Part shown: in pieces, positions 41,566 through 54,300 of the stretch
Layout: each line of letters starts with the position of its first letter
Position numbering within the stretch: the stretch's first letter is position 1
Assembly (NCBI GenBank): GCA_035276475.1
Contig: DATELQ010000016.1
Span: forward strand, 46,443 to 110,442
Reading direction: 5' to 3'
DNA from: DATDFB01 sp035276475
GTDB taxonomy: Bacteria; Acidobacteriota; Thermoanaerobaculia; Gp7-AA8
DNA: 64,000 bases
The notes under the pieces: model-generated
Databases searched by the model: none
What the model was told of the DNA's origin: nothing
Seen by the model: the letters and a program-made list of their open reading frames with translations, nothing else
Position numbers and translations under genes: made by a program

Positions 41566-42924
41566 CTACGGGAAATAGCCGTTCGGAATCCTCAGCTGCT
41601 GCTTCGCGCTCGACTCGATCTTCAGCGCATGCCATGAGTCCGCCGCGGCTGGGTCGGAGTAGAAGACGAGCTGGTATTGCTGGCGCAGTTCCTGGGCGAT
41701 TTTCGCGTAGACGTTCGGCAGCTCGCTTTCCTTCTGGATGATGAAGTACGTCGCCCCGGTGTCGCGGGCGATGCCGGCCAGGCGCCGCGCCTCCAGCTGC
41801 CCGATGCCGAAGTGCATCAGCCGCGACAGCATCTTGTTCTTCACGATCGGGTAGACCGGCACGCCGGCGTAGCGCGCGTAGTGCGTGAGGTGCTCGAGCT
41901 TGAACTTGCTTCCCTGGTCGACGCCGTCGGTCAAGACGACGAGCGCGTGCCGCCCGGGCTGCTTCTGCAGCTCGTACAGCATCTCGATGGCGGTGTCGTA
42001 CAGATGCGTCTCCCCCTCGGGCTGCACGCGGTCGACGCTCGCCGCGGCGGCGTTGTAGTCGTTCGTCCAGCCGGTGAGCCAGAAGACGCGCTGGTTGAAA
42101 CCGACGACCGCGATGCGGTCCTGCGGGCGCAAGAGGCGTTGCGCGAACTGCTTCGCCGCGGCCTTCACCACAGGCAGCTCTTCGAGCATCGACTCGCTGT
42201 AGTCGATGAGGAGGATGACGTAGATCGGTTGGTCGGCGGCGGGGACAAGCTGCTCGATGCGCCGCGGCGCGCCGTTGTCGAGCAGCGTCAACTCGCCGAG
42301 CTGCGGCGCGCGCTCGCCGCCGACGACCGAGAGCGGGACCTGCTGCAGCGACACGTCCACCTGCTCGCTGGGGTGCGTGCCGAAGAAGACGACGTCGTTG
42401 GCCTCGCTGCCGTCGCTCCCGTGCGCCACGACGCGCGCGTAAACGGCCTTCGGAAATTTCTCTTTGTCGAACGCGGCGACGAACGGTGGCCGCGCCACGG
42501 TGGCGATCTTTTCCTCGCCGACGAAGAAGTCGACGCCGTTGACGGCGACCTGCTGCGGCGCCACGACGCTGGCCTGCAGCGAGTTGTTCGCGTTCGTCAG
42601 CCGCACGCGGAACGGCGGCTTCGGATCGTTGATGACCATCTCGTCCTCGCCGAGGACGTTGTTCTGGGCGTCATAGCCGACGGCGCGGATGCGCAGGCGG
42701 CGGAGGTAGTCGCCGACGAGCACCGGCAGCACGATCGAGCGGCCGCGCCCCTCGGTGTAGTGAGCGTTGTTGATGAAGAGCTCGACGCGGGCGACGTTCT
42801 CCGCCGTCTGGACAGGAACGGAGAGCCGCCCGTGCACGATGCCCTGCGGCTTTTCGGTGATGCGGACGGCTTGGCCGAAGAGCGGAGTCGCGGCGAGGAG
42901 CGACAGGAGAAGGAGTCGTTTCAC
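41566..42924 (-). CDS. Secreted VWFA-domain protein (acidobacterial type)
   Basis: A 452-residue protein. Signal peptide 1-18 (LLLLSLLAATPLFG), beta-rich repeats of about 100 residues, then a von Willebrand A domain with the MIDAS motif DYSES in VILLIDYSESM, ALVVLTDGVDQ and a conserved LAGIARDTGATYF. The C-terminal LRQQYQLVFYSD is typical of the VWFA-related family known mostly from Acidobacteriota. Probably an adhesion or complex-assembly factor outside the cell. Confidence 0.88.
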   Translation of the reverse strand: MKRLLLLSLLAATPLFGQAVRITEKPQGIVHGRLSVPVQTAENVARVELFINNAHYTEGRGRSIVLPVLVGDYLRRLRIRAVGYDAQNNVLGEDEMVINDPKPPFRVRLTNANNSLQASVVAPQQVAVNGVDFFVGEEKIATVARPPFVAAFDKEKFPKAVYARVVAHGSDGSEANDVVFFGTHPSEQVDVSLQQVPLSVVGGERAPQLGELTLLDNGAPRRIEQLVPAADQPIYVILLIDYSESMLEELPVVKAAAKQFAQRLLRPQDRIAVVGFNQRVFWLTGWTNDYNAAAASVDRVQPEGETHLYDTAIEMLYELQKQPGRHALVVLTDGVDQGSKFKLEHLTHYARYAGVPVYPIVKNKMLSRLMHFGIGQLEARRLAGIARDTGATYFIIQKESELPNVYAKIAQELRQQYQLVFYSDPAAADSWHALKIESSAKQQLRIPNGYFP

Positions 42925-42957
42925 ACCGCGATTAACGTGAAGCAGGCGGCTGCTGTT

Positions 42958-43986
42958 TCACGAGACGATGCCGCCGATGTCGAGTTTCTCGCTCTTCGCC
43001 GGCGGCTTCACCTGCTCCATCGTGCACTGCTCCGGCGCCTTGTCGGGCCGCCAGCGCAGGAACTTCGAGCCGTGGCGGAAGCGGCCCTGCGAGAAGTAGT
43101 CGAACTCGACTTCGCAGACGAGCTCCGGCTTGACTGGCACCCACTCGCCGGTGCGCTCGGTGGCCCAGCGGCTCGGGCCGCCGGGAACGCGCACCTCGAA
43201 CGGGTTCTCCGCGCGCATCGCTTCGAGCTTTTGCGTCAGTTCCTCGCGGTCCGATTTCTTGATCGACGACGTATGGCCGATGTAGACGAGGCGGCGCTCG
43301 TCGTCGTAGAGGCCGAGGAGCAGCGAGCCGACGAGCGTCGTCCCTTCGCCGTAGCGGAAGCCGCCGACAACGCAGTCCGCGGTCTTGAGGTGCTTGACCT
43401 TGACCATCCCTTCGCGGTCGCCGGAGTGGTACGGCTCGCCGAGGCGCTTGGCCATCACGCCGTCGAGCCCTGCGGCGGAGAACTTGTTGAACCACTGGCT
43501 GGCGGTCTTGCGGTCGGTCGTCGCGGGGGAGAGATGGAGCAGCTCGTGATCGACGTCCGTGAAAAACTCTTCGAGAGCTTCGCGGCGCTTCTCGATCGGC
43601 TGATCGAGAAAAGACGTTCCCTTCGTGAAGAGGATGTCGAACGCAAAGAAGTGCGCCGGCGTCGACTCCGCCAGCTTCCGGATCCGCTTCTCCGCCGGAT
43701 GAATGCGCTGCAGCAGATCGTCGAAGGAGAGCCGCCCGCCGACCGGCACGACGATCTCGCCGTCGAGCACGAATTGCTTCGCCTTCAGCGTGCGGAAGGC
43801 CTCGACGAGCTCCGGGAAGTAGCGCGCCAGCGGCTGGCCGGCCTTCGATTGCAGTTGGACATCGTCGCCGTCGCGGAAGACGACGGCGCGGAAGCCGTCC
43901 CACTTTGGCTCGAATTGCCATCCGTCGCCGGACGGGATTTTGTCGACGCGCTTCGCCTCCATGGGCGGCAGGGGCGGTTGGATCAT
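42958..43986 (-). CDS. ATP-dependent DNA ligase (LigC/LigD ligase domain)
   Basis: A 342-residue ligase. Adenylation Lys28 is in EPKWDGFR; DGEIVV (motif III), FFAFDILF (IIIa), LDGVMAKRL (IV) and MVKVKHLKTADC (V) follow, then an OB domain ending in CEVEFDYFSQGRFRHGSKFLRW. Such single-module ligases act in bacterial end joining. The start overlaps the stop of the primase-polymerase gene (ATGA), so the LigD activities are split over two coupled genes. Confidence 0.93.
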   Translation of the reverse strand: MIQPPLPPMEAKRVDKIPSGDGWQFEPKWDGFRAVVFRDGDDVQLQSKAGQPLARYFPELVEAFRTLKAKQFVLDGEIVVPVGGRLSFDDLLQRIHPAEKRIRKLAESTPAHFFAFDILFTKGTSFLDQPIEKRREALEEFFTDVDHELLHLSPATTDRKTASQWFNKFSAAGLDGVMAKRLGEPYHSGDREGMVKVKHLKTADCVVGGFRYGEGTTLVGSLLLGLYDDERRLVYIGHTSSIKKSDREELTQKLEAMRAENPFEVRVPGGPSRWATERTGEWVPVKPELVCEVEFDYFSQGRFRHGSKFLRWRPDKAPEQCTMEQVKPPAKSEKLDIGGIVS

Positions 43987-44906
43987 TTCGCGAACACCTT
44001 CGCCAGATTAAACCTCTTCTTCCCGACCACCGGCTTCCACAGATCCCCCACCTCCGCCACCCGCTCCCGCACGTTATCGATCCGAAAGTCCTCGATGCGG
44101 ATGCCGTCCTCGATCTCTTCCCACGTCACCGGCGTCGACACGCCGGCGAACGGCGTCGGGCGCACGGAGTAGATCGACGCCAGCGTTCGCCCCCACGCAT
44201 TCTGGTTGTAGTCGACGAGCACGCGCGCGTACGGCCGCTTCACCTTGCGGTACTCGGCCGTGATGATGTCGCCGTGGCGCGCTTCGAGCTCGATGGCGAT
44301 CGCCTTCGCGAACGTCCACACCTCTTTCTGCATCGGCCCGCGCACGATGGGGATGTAGATGTGCATCCCCTTCGAGCCGGTCGTCTTCGCGTAGGTCGGC
44401 ATGCCGAGGTGGCCGAGGATGTCGCGCACGTGCAGGGCCACGCTGCGGACCATGTCGAACGTCGCACCGGGGCCGGGGTCGAGATCGAAGTGGAGGAAGT
44501 CGGGGCGGTCAGTGTCGTCGCAGCGCGAGTACCAGGGGTTGAGATCGATGCACCCGAGGTTGATTAGCCAGAGGAGCGACGGCAGGTCTTGCACGATCGG
44601 GAAGTTCACCGGCCCCGCGCCGTGCATGATCGAGCAGATCTCGATCCACTCCGGCCGCGGCTCCGGCGCGCGCTTCATGTAGAAGAACTCCCCCTCCGCG
44701 CCGTTCGGGTAGCGCTTCATCACCATGGCGCGGCCCTGAAGATGCGGCAGCAGTGCCGGCGCGATGTCGGCGTAGTACTGGATGAGATCGCGCTTGGTGA
44801 TCTTCAGATTTTTCCAGAAGAGCTTCCCCAGGTTCGTCAGACGAACTTCCTCTTCGCCGAAGCGGAGGATGACGTCGTCGGTGTCGGTCGGAATCGTCAG
44901 CTGCAT
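43983..44906 (-). CDS. LigD-type primase-polymerase (PolDom)
   Basis: A 307-residue protein with LTNLGKLFWKN, MVMKRYPNGAEGEFFY, FLHFDLDPGPGATFD (metal-binding DxD), KTTGSKGMHIYIPI and LVDYNQNAWGRTLASIYS. This is the archaeo-eukaryotic primase-like polymerase module of LigD used in non-homologous end joining. It is translationally coupled to the ligase gene. No Ku gene is present in the window. Confidence 0.93.
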   Translation of the reverse strand: MQLTIPTDTDDVILRFGEEEVRLTNLGKLFWKNLKITKRDLIQYYADIAPALLPHLQGRAMVMKRYPNGAEGEFFYMKRAPEPRPEWIEICSIMHGAGPVNFPIVQDLPSLLWLINLGCIDLNPWYSRCDDTDRPDFLHFDLDPGPGATFDMVRSVALHVRDILGHLGMPTYAKTTGSKGMHIYIPIVRGPMQKEVWTFAKAIAIELEARHGDIITAEYRKVKRPYARVLVDYNQNAWGRTLASIYSVRPTPFAGVSTPVTWEEIEDGIRIEDFRIDNVRERVAEVGDLWKPVVGKKRFNLAKVFAK

Positions 44907-44912
44907 TGCGGC

Positions 44913-45521
44913 TCACCAGCCTTCGGGAATCTTGCCACTTCCTCCCGGCCCCCGGTGCCGCGGCGCGTCGAGCGTCGTGTATTCGAGCTCGCGGTTCGCG
45001 CGGACGGCGCGGAGCAACAGGCCGCCGCGGGCCATGTCGCCCATGCCGGCGAACATGGTCGGGAAGCGCAGCCGATGTCCCAAGAGCGGCAGGAGGACGT
45101 CGACGTACTTGCCGCTGGCAACGGAGCCGAGGAGCACGACCTCGTCGTCCTTGCCGAGGGCCTTCGCCAGCGCGGCGGTGTCGCGCTCGAGCGGCTTACG
45201 ATACTTGCGCACGCGGACGTCGATGTCGGTCTTCGACATCACTTTCATCCGCTCCTCGGTGATGCGCCAGTCATACGGCACGAGCCCGAATCCCGGCGTG
45301 ATGATGAAGATCCCCTCCGGCGTCGGATCGGCGAAGTGCAGCGCGTAGGCGATCTTGCCGCGGAAGTAGAGCGCGCTCATGAACGCGAAGGCGATCGAGA
45401 TCGGCACCCCCTCGGGCGTGCGATAGAGCCGCGCCGCCTCGAAGTTCGACCTTGGTGAGATCAGCTGCTGGGCGCGCAGGCCGCTCGTGTTCGCCGGGGA
45501 GAGGAGGAAGATTTTGGCCAC
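44913..45521 (-). CDS. Uncharacterised protein next to the NHEJ genes
   Basis: A 202-residue protein beginning MAKIFLLSPANTSGLRAQQL, followed by FAFMSALYFRGKIAYA, then EVVLLGSVASGKYVDVLLPLLG and FAGMGDMARGGLLLR. The alternation of strands and a GxxASGKY loop suggests an alpha/beta fold, perhaps of the YaaA/DUF6884 kind, but this is not certain. It ends 6 bp before the polymerase start, so it belongs to the same unit and may take part in end processing. Confidence 0.7.
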   Translation of the reverse strand: MAKIFLLSPANTSGLRAQQLISPRSNFEAARLYRTPEGVPISIAFAFMSALYFRGKIAYALHFADPTPEGIFIITPGFGLVPYDWRITEERMKVMSKTDIDVRVRKYRKPLERDTAALAKALGKDDEVVLLGSVASGKYVDVLLPLLGHRLRFPTMFAGMGDMARGGLLLRAVRANRELEYTTLDAPRHRGPGGSGKIPEGW

Positions 45522-45524
45522 GCC

Positions 45525-46361
45525 TCAATATCGTAGCTTCCGCAGCGTGTCCTTCATCAACTCCTTCCCCTTATCCTTGTCGGCGTCCTTGTTGCTGCGC
45601 ATCAGGTCGTCGGCCTTGCGGAGGTCGCGCACGATCGACAGCAGCGGCACCGATTCGGTGACGCCGAAGACGTCGCGCTCGACGCGGGCGATCTCCTCGT
45701 CGAGCGTGTCGGAGCTCCAGGAGTTGCGCACGCGCCGCAGCGACTGGATCGTGCGGTAGCCCGGATTGGCCGGATCGTCCTCGGCCACGGCCTCGCGGAA
45801 GTGCAGCTCGACGAGCGCGGAGTTGACGTCCTTCTGCGCCGTCGACGCGTCGAGCGACGCTTCGACGTGATCGGCGATCGCGCCGAGGTCGATCGTCCGC
45901 GACGTGTCGGGATTCATCCACTGATTGATCGCCTCCGTTTTCGTGCGGCGGCGGCCGTCGACGTCGTACGAGATCTTCACCGTGCCGACGTAGACCGGGT
46001 TGTTGCGGCCGAAGAGCGACTGCTTCGCCGGCACGACCACGCGCACGCCGTACGCGTGCGAGCCGCTGGCCTCGAACGAGTCGGAGCCGTTGCCGTGCAC
46101 CGCCTGCGTCTTGTGCAGATGCTTGTCGACCGGATCGCCGTTCGACGGCCGCACCCAGCGCACCCAGCGGAAGCCGCCGTCGACCGGCTCGCGCAGCGCG
46201 TCGATGCGCTTGTCGATCCACGAGTCGACGTCGTACGAGTGCCGGATGGCCACGTGGCGCAGCTCGTAGAGCGTAGCGAGCTGGGTCATCGCGCCGCAGT
46301 CGTCGGCGAGGAGCGGCGTGGCGGAAGCGAGAAGAAGGAGAGACAGCAGAGCGCGCTTCAT
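45525..46361 (-). CDS. Secreted protein of unknown function
   Basis: A 278-residue protein with a signal peptide (LLSLLLLASATPLLA). The middle has beta-strand patterns (HAYGVRVVVPAKQSLFGRNN, YVGTVKISYDVDG), and the C-terminal third is charged and helical. ATG 46361 overlaps the stop of the upstream membrane protein (ATGA). No family was recognised. Confidence 0.75.
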   Translation of the reverse strand: MKRALLSLLLLASATPLLADDCGAMTQLATLYELRHVAIRHSYDVDSWIDKRIDALREPVDGGFRWVRWVRPSNGDPVDKHLHKTQAVHGNGSDSFEASGSHAYGVRVVVPAKQSLFGRNNPVYVGTVKISYDVDGRRRTKTEAINQWMNPDTSRTIDLGAIADHVEASLDASTAQKDVNSALVELHFREAVAEDDPANPGYRTIQSLRRVRNSWSSDTLDEEIARVERDVFGVTESVPLLSIVRDLRKADDLMRSNKDADKDKGKELMKDTLRKLRY

Positions 46362-48406
46362 GCGCGCGATTCTACAAGCGTCGCCGCGGGGGCGCGGCGG
46401 GCGGCGAGGAAGGCGACGAGGTACAGCACCGCGGCCAGGAGGGCCATGGCCCGGATGCCGAAGGTCAGCGACAGCAGCTCCAGGAGGCCGCCGCACACCG
46501 CGCCGGCGACGTTCCATCCGAACGCAGTTCCGGCGTCGGCGCGGGCGCGGAAGCGGATGGCGAAGCAAATCGACGAGAAGACGATGGGCGTCCCGACGTA
46601 GACGACGGAGGCGACGAGGCGCGCGGCCGCGCTGTCGTACAGCAGCCACTGCACCGGCACGACGGCGGTTGCGACCAGCGAGACGATCAGCGCCGCCGCG
46701 GCGGCGGCGAATGGGATCGCGCGGAGTTGCGTCAAGATCGTCGTCACCAGGATGGTGAAGAGGATCGAGGCGAAAACGACGGCGCTGGTGATCCACGTCG
46801 TCCCCCACAGCAGCGCCATCTGCGTCACCAGGCGCGTCTCCAGGAGGAGGAACGCGGCGCCGAAGAGGAACATCTCGGCGTCGAACGCTTTGGCGGCGAA
46901 CATCGACGGCGCGGCGATGCGCATCCCCAGCGCCGCGAGGGCCAGGAGGATCGCCGCGGTGGAGATGTAGAACCACGACGGCGTGCGCGACTCGAGATAG
47001 AGGTACGGCCAGTCATCGGTCGGGATGTCCGCGGCCGGCGCCGGCGGCGCCTCTCCGGTTCGGAACCGCGCCGTCACCGGCCCGGCCAGGAAGATGACGT
47101 TGAAGAGCGGGCAGTCCTCCCTCCGCACCAGCGGCTGCTCGCCGAACGCCTCCGTCAGGATCGCGTAGAGCTTCTCGAAAATGGCCTGGTTGGCGACGAA
47201 GAAATAGAGGGCCATGCCGCCGCCGGGGGCGAGGTGGTCGCGCGCCGCGCGCATGCAGTCGACGGTGTAGACGAAGTTGTCGAGGCGCACGTTCGAGAGC
47301 GCCGACAGCCGCGTCATCGAGTCGAGCGTGCCGAAGATGATGAGGTCGTAGCGCTCCTTGGAGTTGCGGAGAAAAGCGCGCGCGTCGGTGTTGTAGACGT
47401 GGACGCGCGGCGACGAATAGGGGTGATCGGGATGGATGCGCCGCCCGAGCGCGAGGATGCCGGGATCGATCTCCACGGCGTCGATCTGCCCGGCGCCCGC
47501 GGCCAGCGCCGTGGCGACGTCATTGCCGGTACCGGCGCCGAGGATGAGCACGCGCTGCGGCGGGCGCGCGAAGGCGCGATACGGCCGCGGATAGGTCGCG
47601 CGAATCCTCCGGTCGTAGTCGCCGGAGGGCACGTCGTTCGGCCCGAGCGGCGCGGCGTACTGATGGAGCGAGCCGTTCGCCACCACGACCGTCCCCCCTT
47701 GCCCGGCCGTTTGTCCTGTGCTCAGCGCGTAATACGGGCTGTAGAGCAGCGCCGGCTCGAAGTGCGCGATGGCAAAGACGATCGCCACCGCCGCCGCAGC
47801 GTAAAGCGCGACCTGTTTCCAGCCGCGCCGCGCGAAGAGCCACGCTCCCGCGGCAGCCACGACGCCGAACCACACCGCCGGGAACGTGCCGTAGAACGAC
47901 GCGGCGGAGAAGGCGATCACGCCCACGAGCGACCCGGTGAGATCGGCGACGTAGCCCCATAGCGTCTTGCCGGCCGCGCCGAACTCGCGCAGACGGTCGC
48001 CGACGATCTGCCCGAGCGGCACGAACGCGACGGTGCTGAGAATGAAGGCGATGACGATCGGCGGCCGCACGTCGTGCACGACCGGCGCGCGCGGGATGTC
48101 GTAGTAGAGGAGCCAGAGGTGCTCCGACACGGAGCGCGTGGTGAAGGCGACGTTATGCATCGCCAGCGCCGCCGCCACGAGCACCGCCAGCGCCGCCGGC
48201 CAGAGCCAGAGCAGCGAGCGCCGTCCCGCGTGCATCGTGCCGAGGCCGAGGCCGAGGAACGCGCTCATCAGCACGATGTTCGGGAAGTAGGCCAGCACGC
48301 GCACCTCGGCGGCCAGCCAGCGAATCAGCGCCAGCTCCTGAAACAGCACGACGAACGAGGCGACGATCAGATCGAGAGCGGGAGCTCGCAGCGGTCGCGC
48401 CGGCAT
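46358..48406 (-). CDS. Multi-pass membrane protein with spermidine-synthase-like domain
   Basis: A 682-residue protein with about six membrane helices in the first 210 residues and about six more after residue 480. Between them is a soluble Rossmann domain with VLILGAGTGNDVATALAAG, DAVEIDPGI and YDLIIFGTLD, matching SpeE-like SAM-dependent enzymes. Fusions of this type are widespread. Whether they make polyamines is not clear. It is coupled to the secreted protein downstream. Confidence 0.82.
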   Translation of the reverse strand: MPARPLRAPALDLIVASFVVLFQELALIRWLAAEVRVLAYFPNIVLMSAFLGLGLGTMHAGRRSLLWLWPAALAVLVAAALAMHNVAFTTRSVSEHLWLLYYDIPRAPVVHDVRPPIVIAFILSTVAFVPLGQIVGDRLREFGAAGKTLWGYVADLTGSLVGVIAFSAASFYGTFPAVWFGVVAAAGAWLFARRGWKQVALYAAAAVAIVFAIAHFEPALLYSPYYALSTGQTAGQGGTVVVANGSLHQYAAPLGPNDVPSGDYDRRIRATYPRPYRAFARPPQRVLILGAGTGNDVATALAAGAGQIDAVEIDPGILALGRRIHPDHPYSSPRVHVYNTDARAFLRNSKERYDLIIFGTLDSMTRLSALSNVRLDNFVYTVDCMRAARDHLAPGGGMALYFFVANQAIFEKLYAILTEAFGEQPLVRREDCPLFNVIFLAGPVTARFRTGEAPPAPAADIPTDDWPYLYLESRTPSWFYISTAAILLALAALGMRIAAPSMFAAKAFDAEMFLFGAAFLLLETRLVTQMALLWGTTWITSAVVFASILFTILVTTILTQLRAIPFAAAAAALIVSLVATAVVPVQWLLYDSAAARLVASVVYVGTPIVFSSICFAIRFRARADAGTAFGWNVAGAVCGGLLELLSLTFGIRAMALLAAVLYLVAFLAARRAPAATLVESRA

Positions 48407-48430
48407 TGGCTGCGGATCATCGCATACGCC

Positions 48431-51265
<2,835 letters not shown>

Positions 51266-51325
51266 GTGCGGCGATGCTAACTCCGGGGAAGCGGCGCCGT
51301 GTTCCAAGTCACCGATGGGTGTCTA

Positions 51326-51359
51326 TTTCCGCAGGGATTTCTACGAGATGTAGAGATCG
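51326..51359. repeat. Left 34-bp direct repeat of the CHAT cassette
   Basis: Matches 54640-54673 at 33 of 34 positions. The core contains TCTAC-GAGAT-GTAGA, a small hairpin. It lies between the divergent uvrA and CHAT genes. Confidence 0.93.
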
Positions 51360-51393
51360 CTAGGTAGGGAAATCTCTCACGCCGTCACTCTTT

Positions 51394-54300
51394 TTGAGAG
51401 TGGCATCGCCTGTCGTCGTCCGAATCGCTGTCGTAGCCGCGGCGGCGGCGTTGTTGGGCCGCAGCACGAGCTCCGATGTCAAGGCCGACTTCCACGCCGT
51501 CCTCGCCTCATCGGGAATTCAGATTTTCTCGGCGCGCCTCGTCGGCGTTCCCTGGCAGCCTGCAAGTGTCGAACGAACGCTGGACAGCCCGTCCGGCATC
51601 CATCTCATCTCCAACGCCCGGCATTGGCTACTCATCGGGAAACAGTACGAGCGGCAGGACGGCATCAGTCTTCGGTCGATCGTTCCGGCCACGGCCGATC
51701 TCAGCCACCAGTTTGCCACGTTCGAAGCTTATCGACGACATGCTGACGATCGAGAACGTTGGAGCAACATCGCGCTCGCCAACGCGATCAGCGGTGACCT
51801 GGAGACCGCAGCATCGATGCTAGAGACGGGCGGGGCATTCGCAGTCTCTCGCACCCGCTCCGCATCCGCTGCGATGCAGAGCGACGTGGCTGCGATTCGG
51901 ATTCAGCAATTCGAAATGACCGGTGACGTGCGCTTCGCGTTGAAGGCGCTCGTCGTTGCCGACCGTGCGATTAGCAGCAATTCGAGGTTATCCGAGGCGC
52001 ATTTCAACCGCGCGCTGGCTCTGGAAAAGATCGGATTGGGCGCGGCGGCGGCCGTCTCTTACAGCCGAGCCCTGCAAACCGAACATTCATCCGGCTGGTT
52101 CAACGAAACTTCGGCGCGCATTCAGAACCTCTCGCAGCCGACGGCGGCGCAGCTCTGGCTGCGCGCACGATCGCGACTGCAGCGGATTTCAGCCCTGGAT
52201 GCCGCATTCATTGCGCAGACCGTCCGCACGCTTCCGCGGCAGGCCAGGACCGCAGCTGAAGAAGAGTATCTGGGCCGCTGGGCGCTCGCCGTCGAGAGCG
52301 GAGATGTCATCAGCGCCGGCTACTACCTCGATCTCGCGCGCCTCATCGCCAAGTCGTTGAAGGAGTTTTCGGGTGAGTCGCTTCTCGCCGACGCGGTGCT
52401 TGTCATCGATAAAAGCAACGAGACTCGGAATCGCCGTTCTCTTCGAGCGCTCGTCCGCGGACATCGGCTGTATATGACTGCGAAGAGCCGCGCTGGTAGC
52501 GCAGCGGCTCACACGGCCGAAGAGGCGGCGAAGCAGTTCGAGATCGCGGGCAGCCCGATGGCCAGCCTCGCGCATTACTTCGCAGCGACGCAGTCGGGAT
52601 CCGTTTACGAATCGTACGCGGCCATGCGGGCGATGGAGCCTCGCATCGAGAAAGGCCACATTGCCCTTCGCGCTCTTGTCGACGCCGATATCGGGAACGA
52701 TCTCGCGGAACGCGGCGAGCTATATGACGCACTCAATTCCTACACGCGGGCGGAACGAGCCTTCGAATGCCTCGGCGAGATCGAAGGTATGGCTCGTATG
52801 CGTAGCGCGCGCGCCCACATGCTGACGTTTCTGGGAAGCCCCCTCGAGGCCTGGCGCGTCCGCAAAGTCGGGCTGGCCGAGGCGGATCGAAGCGGTGATC
52901 TGGCACTGATCGAGGACGTCCTGATGGAGGCCGCCCTGGACCAGATGTTCGAGCGTGACGATGCGACGGCATTGGCGTTGTACGGCACGGTCGTCCATCC
53001 GTCGATGCTCTATCCCGCACGGCGATTTCGATTCAACGCATGGCGCGCGCCGATCCGATTTTCAGAGGTGCAGACCGTGCTTGCTTCCATCGAGGGTCAC
53101 CCGCTTCGCTCCGACATCGAGAATGAGTTGAACTTCGCTCGCGCTGCGAGTTTCTGGACCTCGCAGCCGCGAGAAGCCGACGCACTCCTCACAAAATGCA
53201 TCGAGTATTCGCGGACCACGGGCCGTTCGTTAATGCTTCCGTACCTTCTCCTATATCGCGGCAATACACGAGAGGGGATGAAGGACGACGTCGCGGCGAT
53301 CGACGACCTTCGCCGTTCGTTGTCGCTGCTGGAAGGCCGTTGCGAAAACATTGATCGGCAGGACCTTCGCGACGTCTGCACCGTAATCGCCGACGACGTC
53401 TTCTTCGCACTGTCCGATCTCTACTGGAAGCACTGCGCCGAAGATCGAGTGTTCGAGCTCGGCGAGGAACGCCGCGGCTTCGTGTTCATGCACGAAGGCG
53501 ACGGCTCGCGGAGCCTGCGAGCGCTTTCGATGCGAGAGATCGGCAAGCGTCTTCCGCCCGGAATGGCTCTGGTGGTTTTCACGTCGTCGTTGACCAATAC
53601 GATGGCGACGGCCATCGAGCGCGATCGAGTCGTCACGCGTCGTCTCCGGGATCCGACAGGGGAGCTTCTCAGGAAAAAGCGACGCATCGTGGCGGCAGCC
53701 TCGCAAGGACGGCAGGCCGATGTGCTCGAATTGGCCGGCGAGCTGTATGACGAACTGATTGTTCCTCTCGGCTTGCAGCCGTCCCGCATTTCGCGATTGG
53801 TCGTCGTGGCTGACCGGCCGCTCAAAGACTTTCCCTTCGCTCTCCTTCGCGATCGGCGACGCCAGCAGTATCTCGTCGAGCAATTCGAGTTGATTCATGC
53901 GCCAAGCGCGTCGATCTTCGTGCAGAGAAGCGATTCTCGTGCGAACGCCCAACAGCGCCACGCAGCATTGACCGTCGGCGATCCGGCATTCGATGTCCAG
54001 CGTTATCCATCGCTCGCGCCGCTTCCGGCGGCCAGAGACGAATCCGCGCTCGTGGCAGGTCAGTATGCGGCTGCGCCTGCGCTCACCGGACAACAGGCAA
54101 CGTTTCGGAACCTGGCCAAGCGCATTGGTTTCGCCGACGTCGTCGACATCGCCACGCACACCGCCCCGAGCGCAACGGAGCCCGCGCTGGCCGACTTGGT
54201 CCTCGCAAAAGACGGCGAGGGCCGCAGCGAGGCCACGTTGCAGCAGGTCGCGGCCCTTCCGGTCAAAAAAGGTAGCACTGTCGTCATCGCCGGATGCGAG

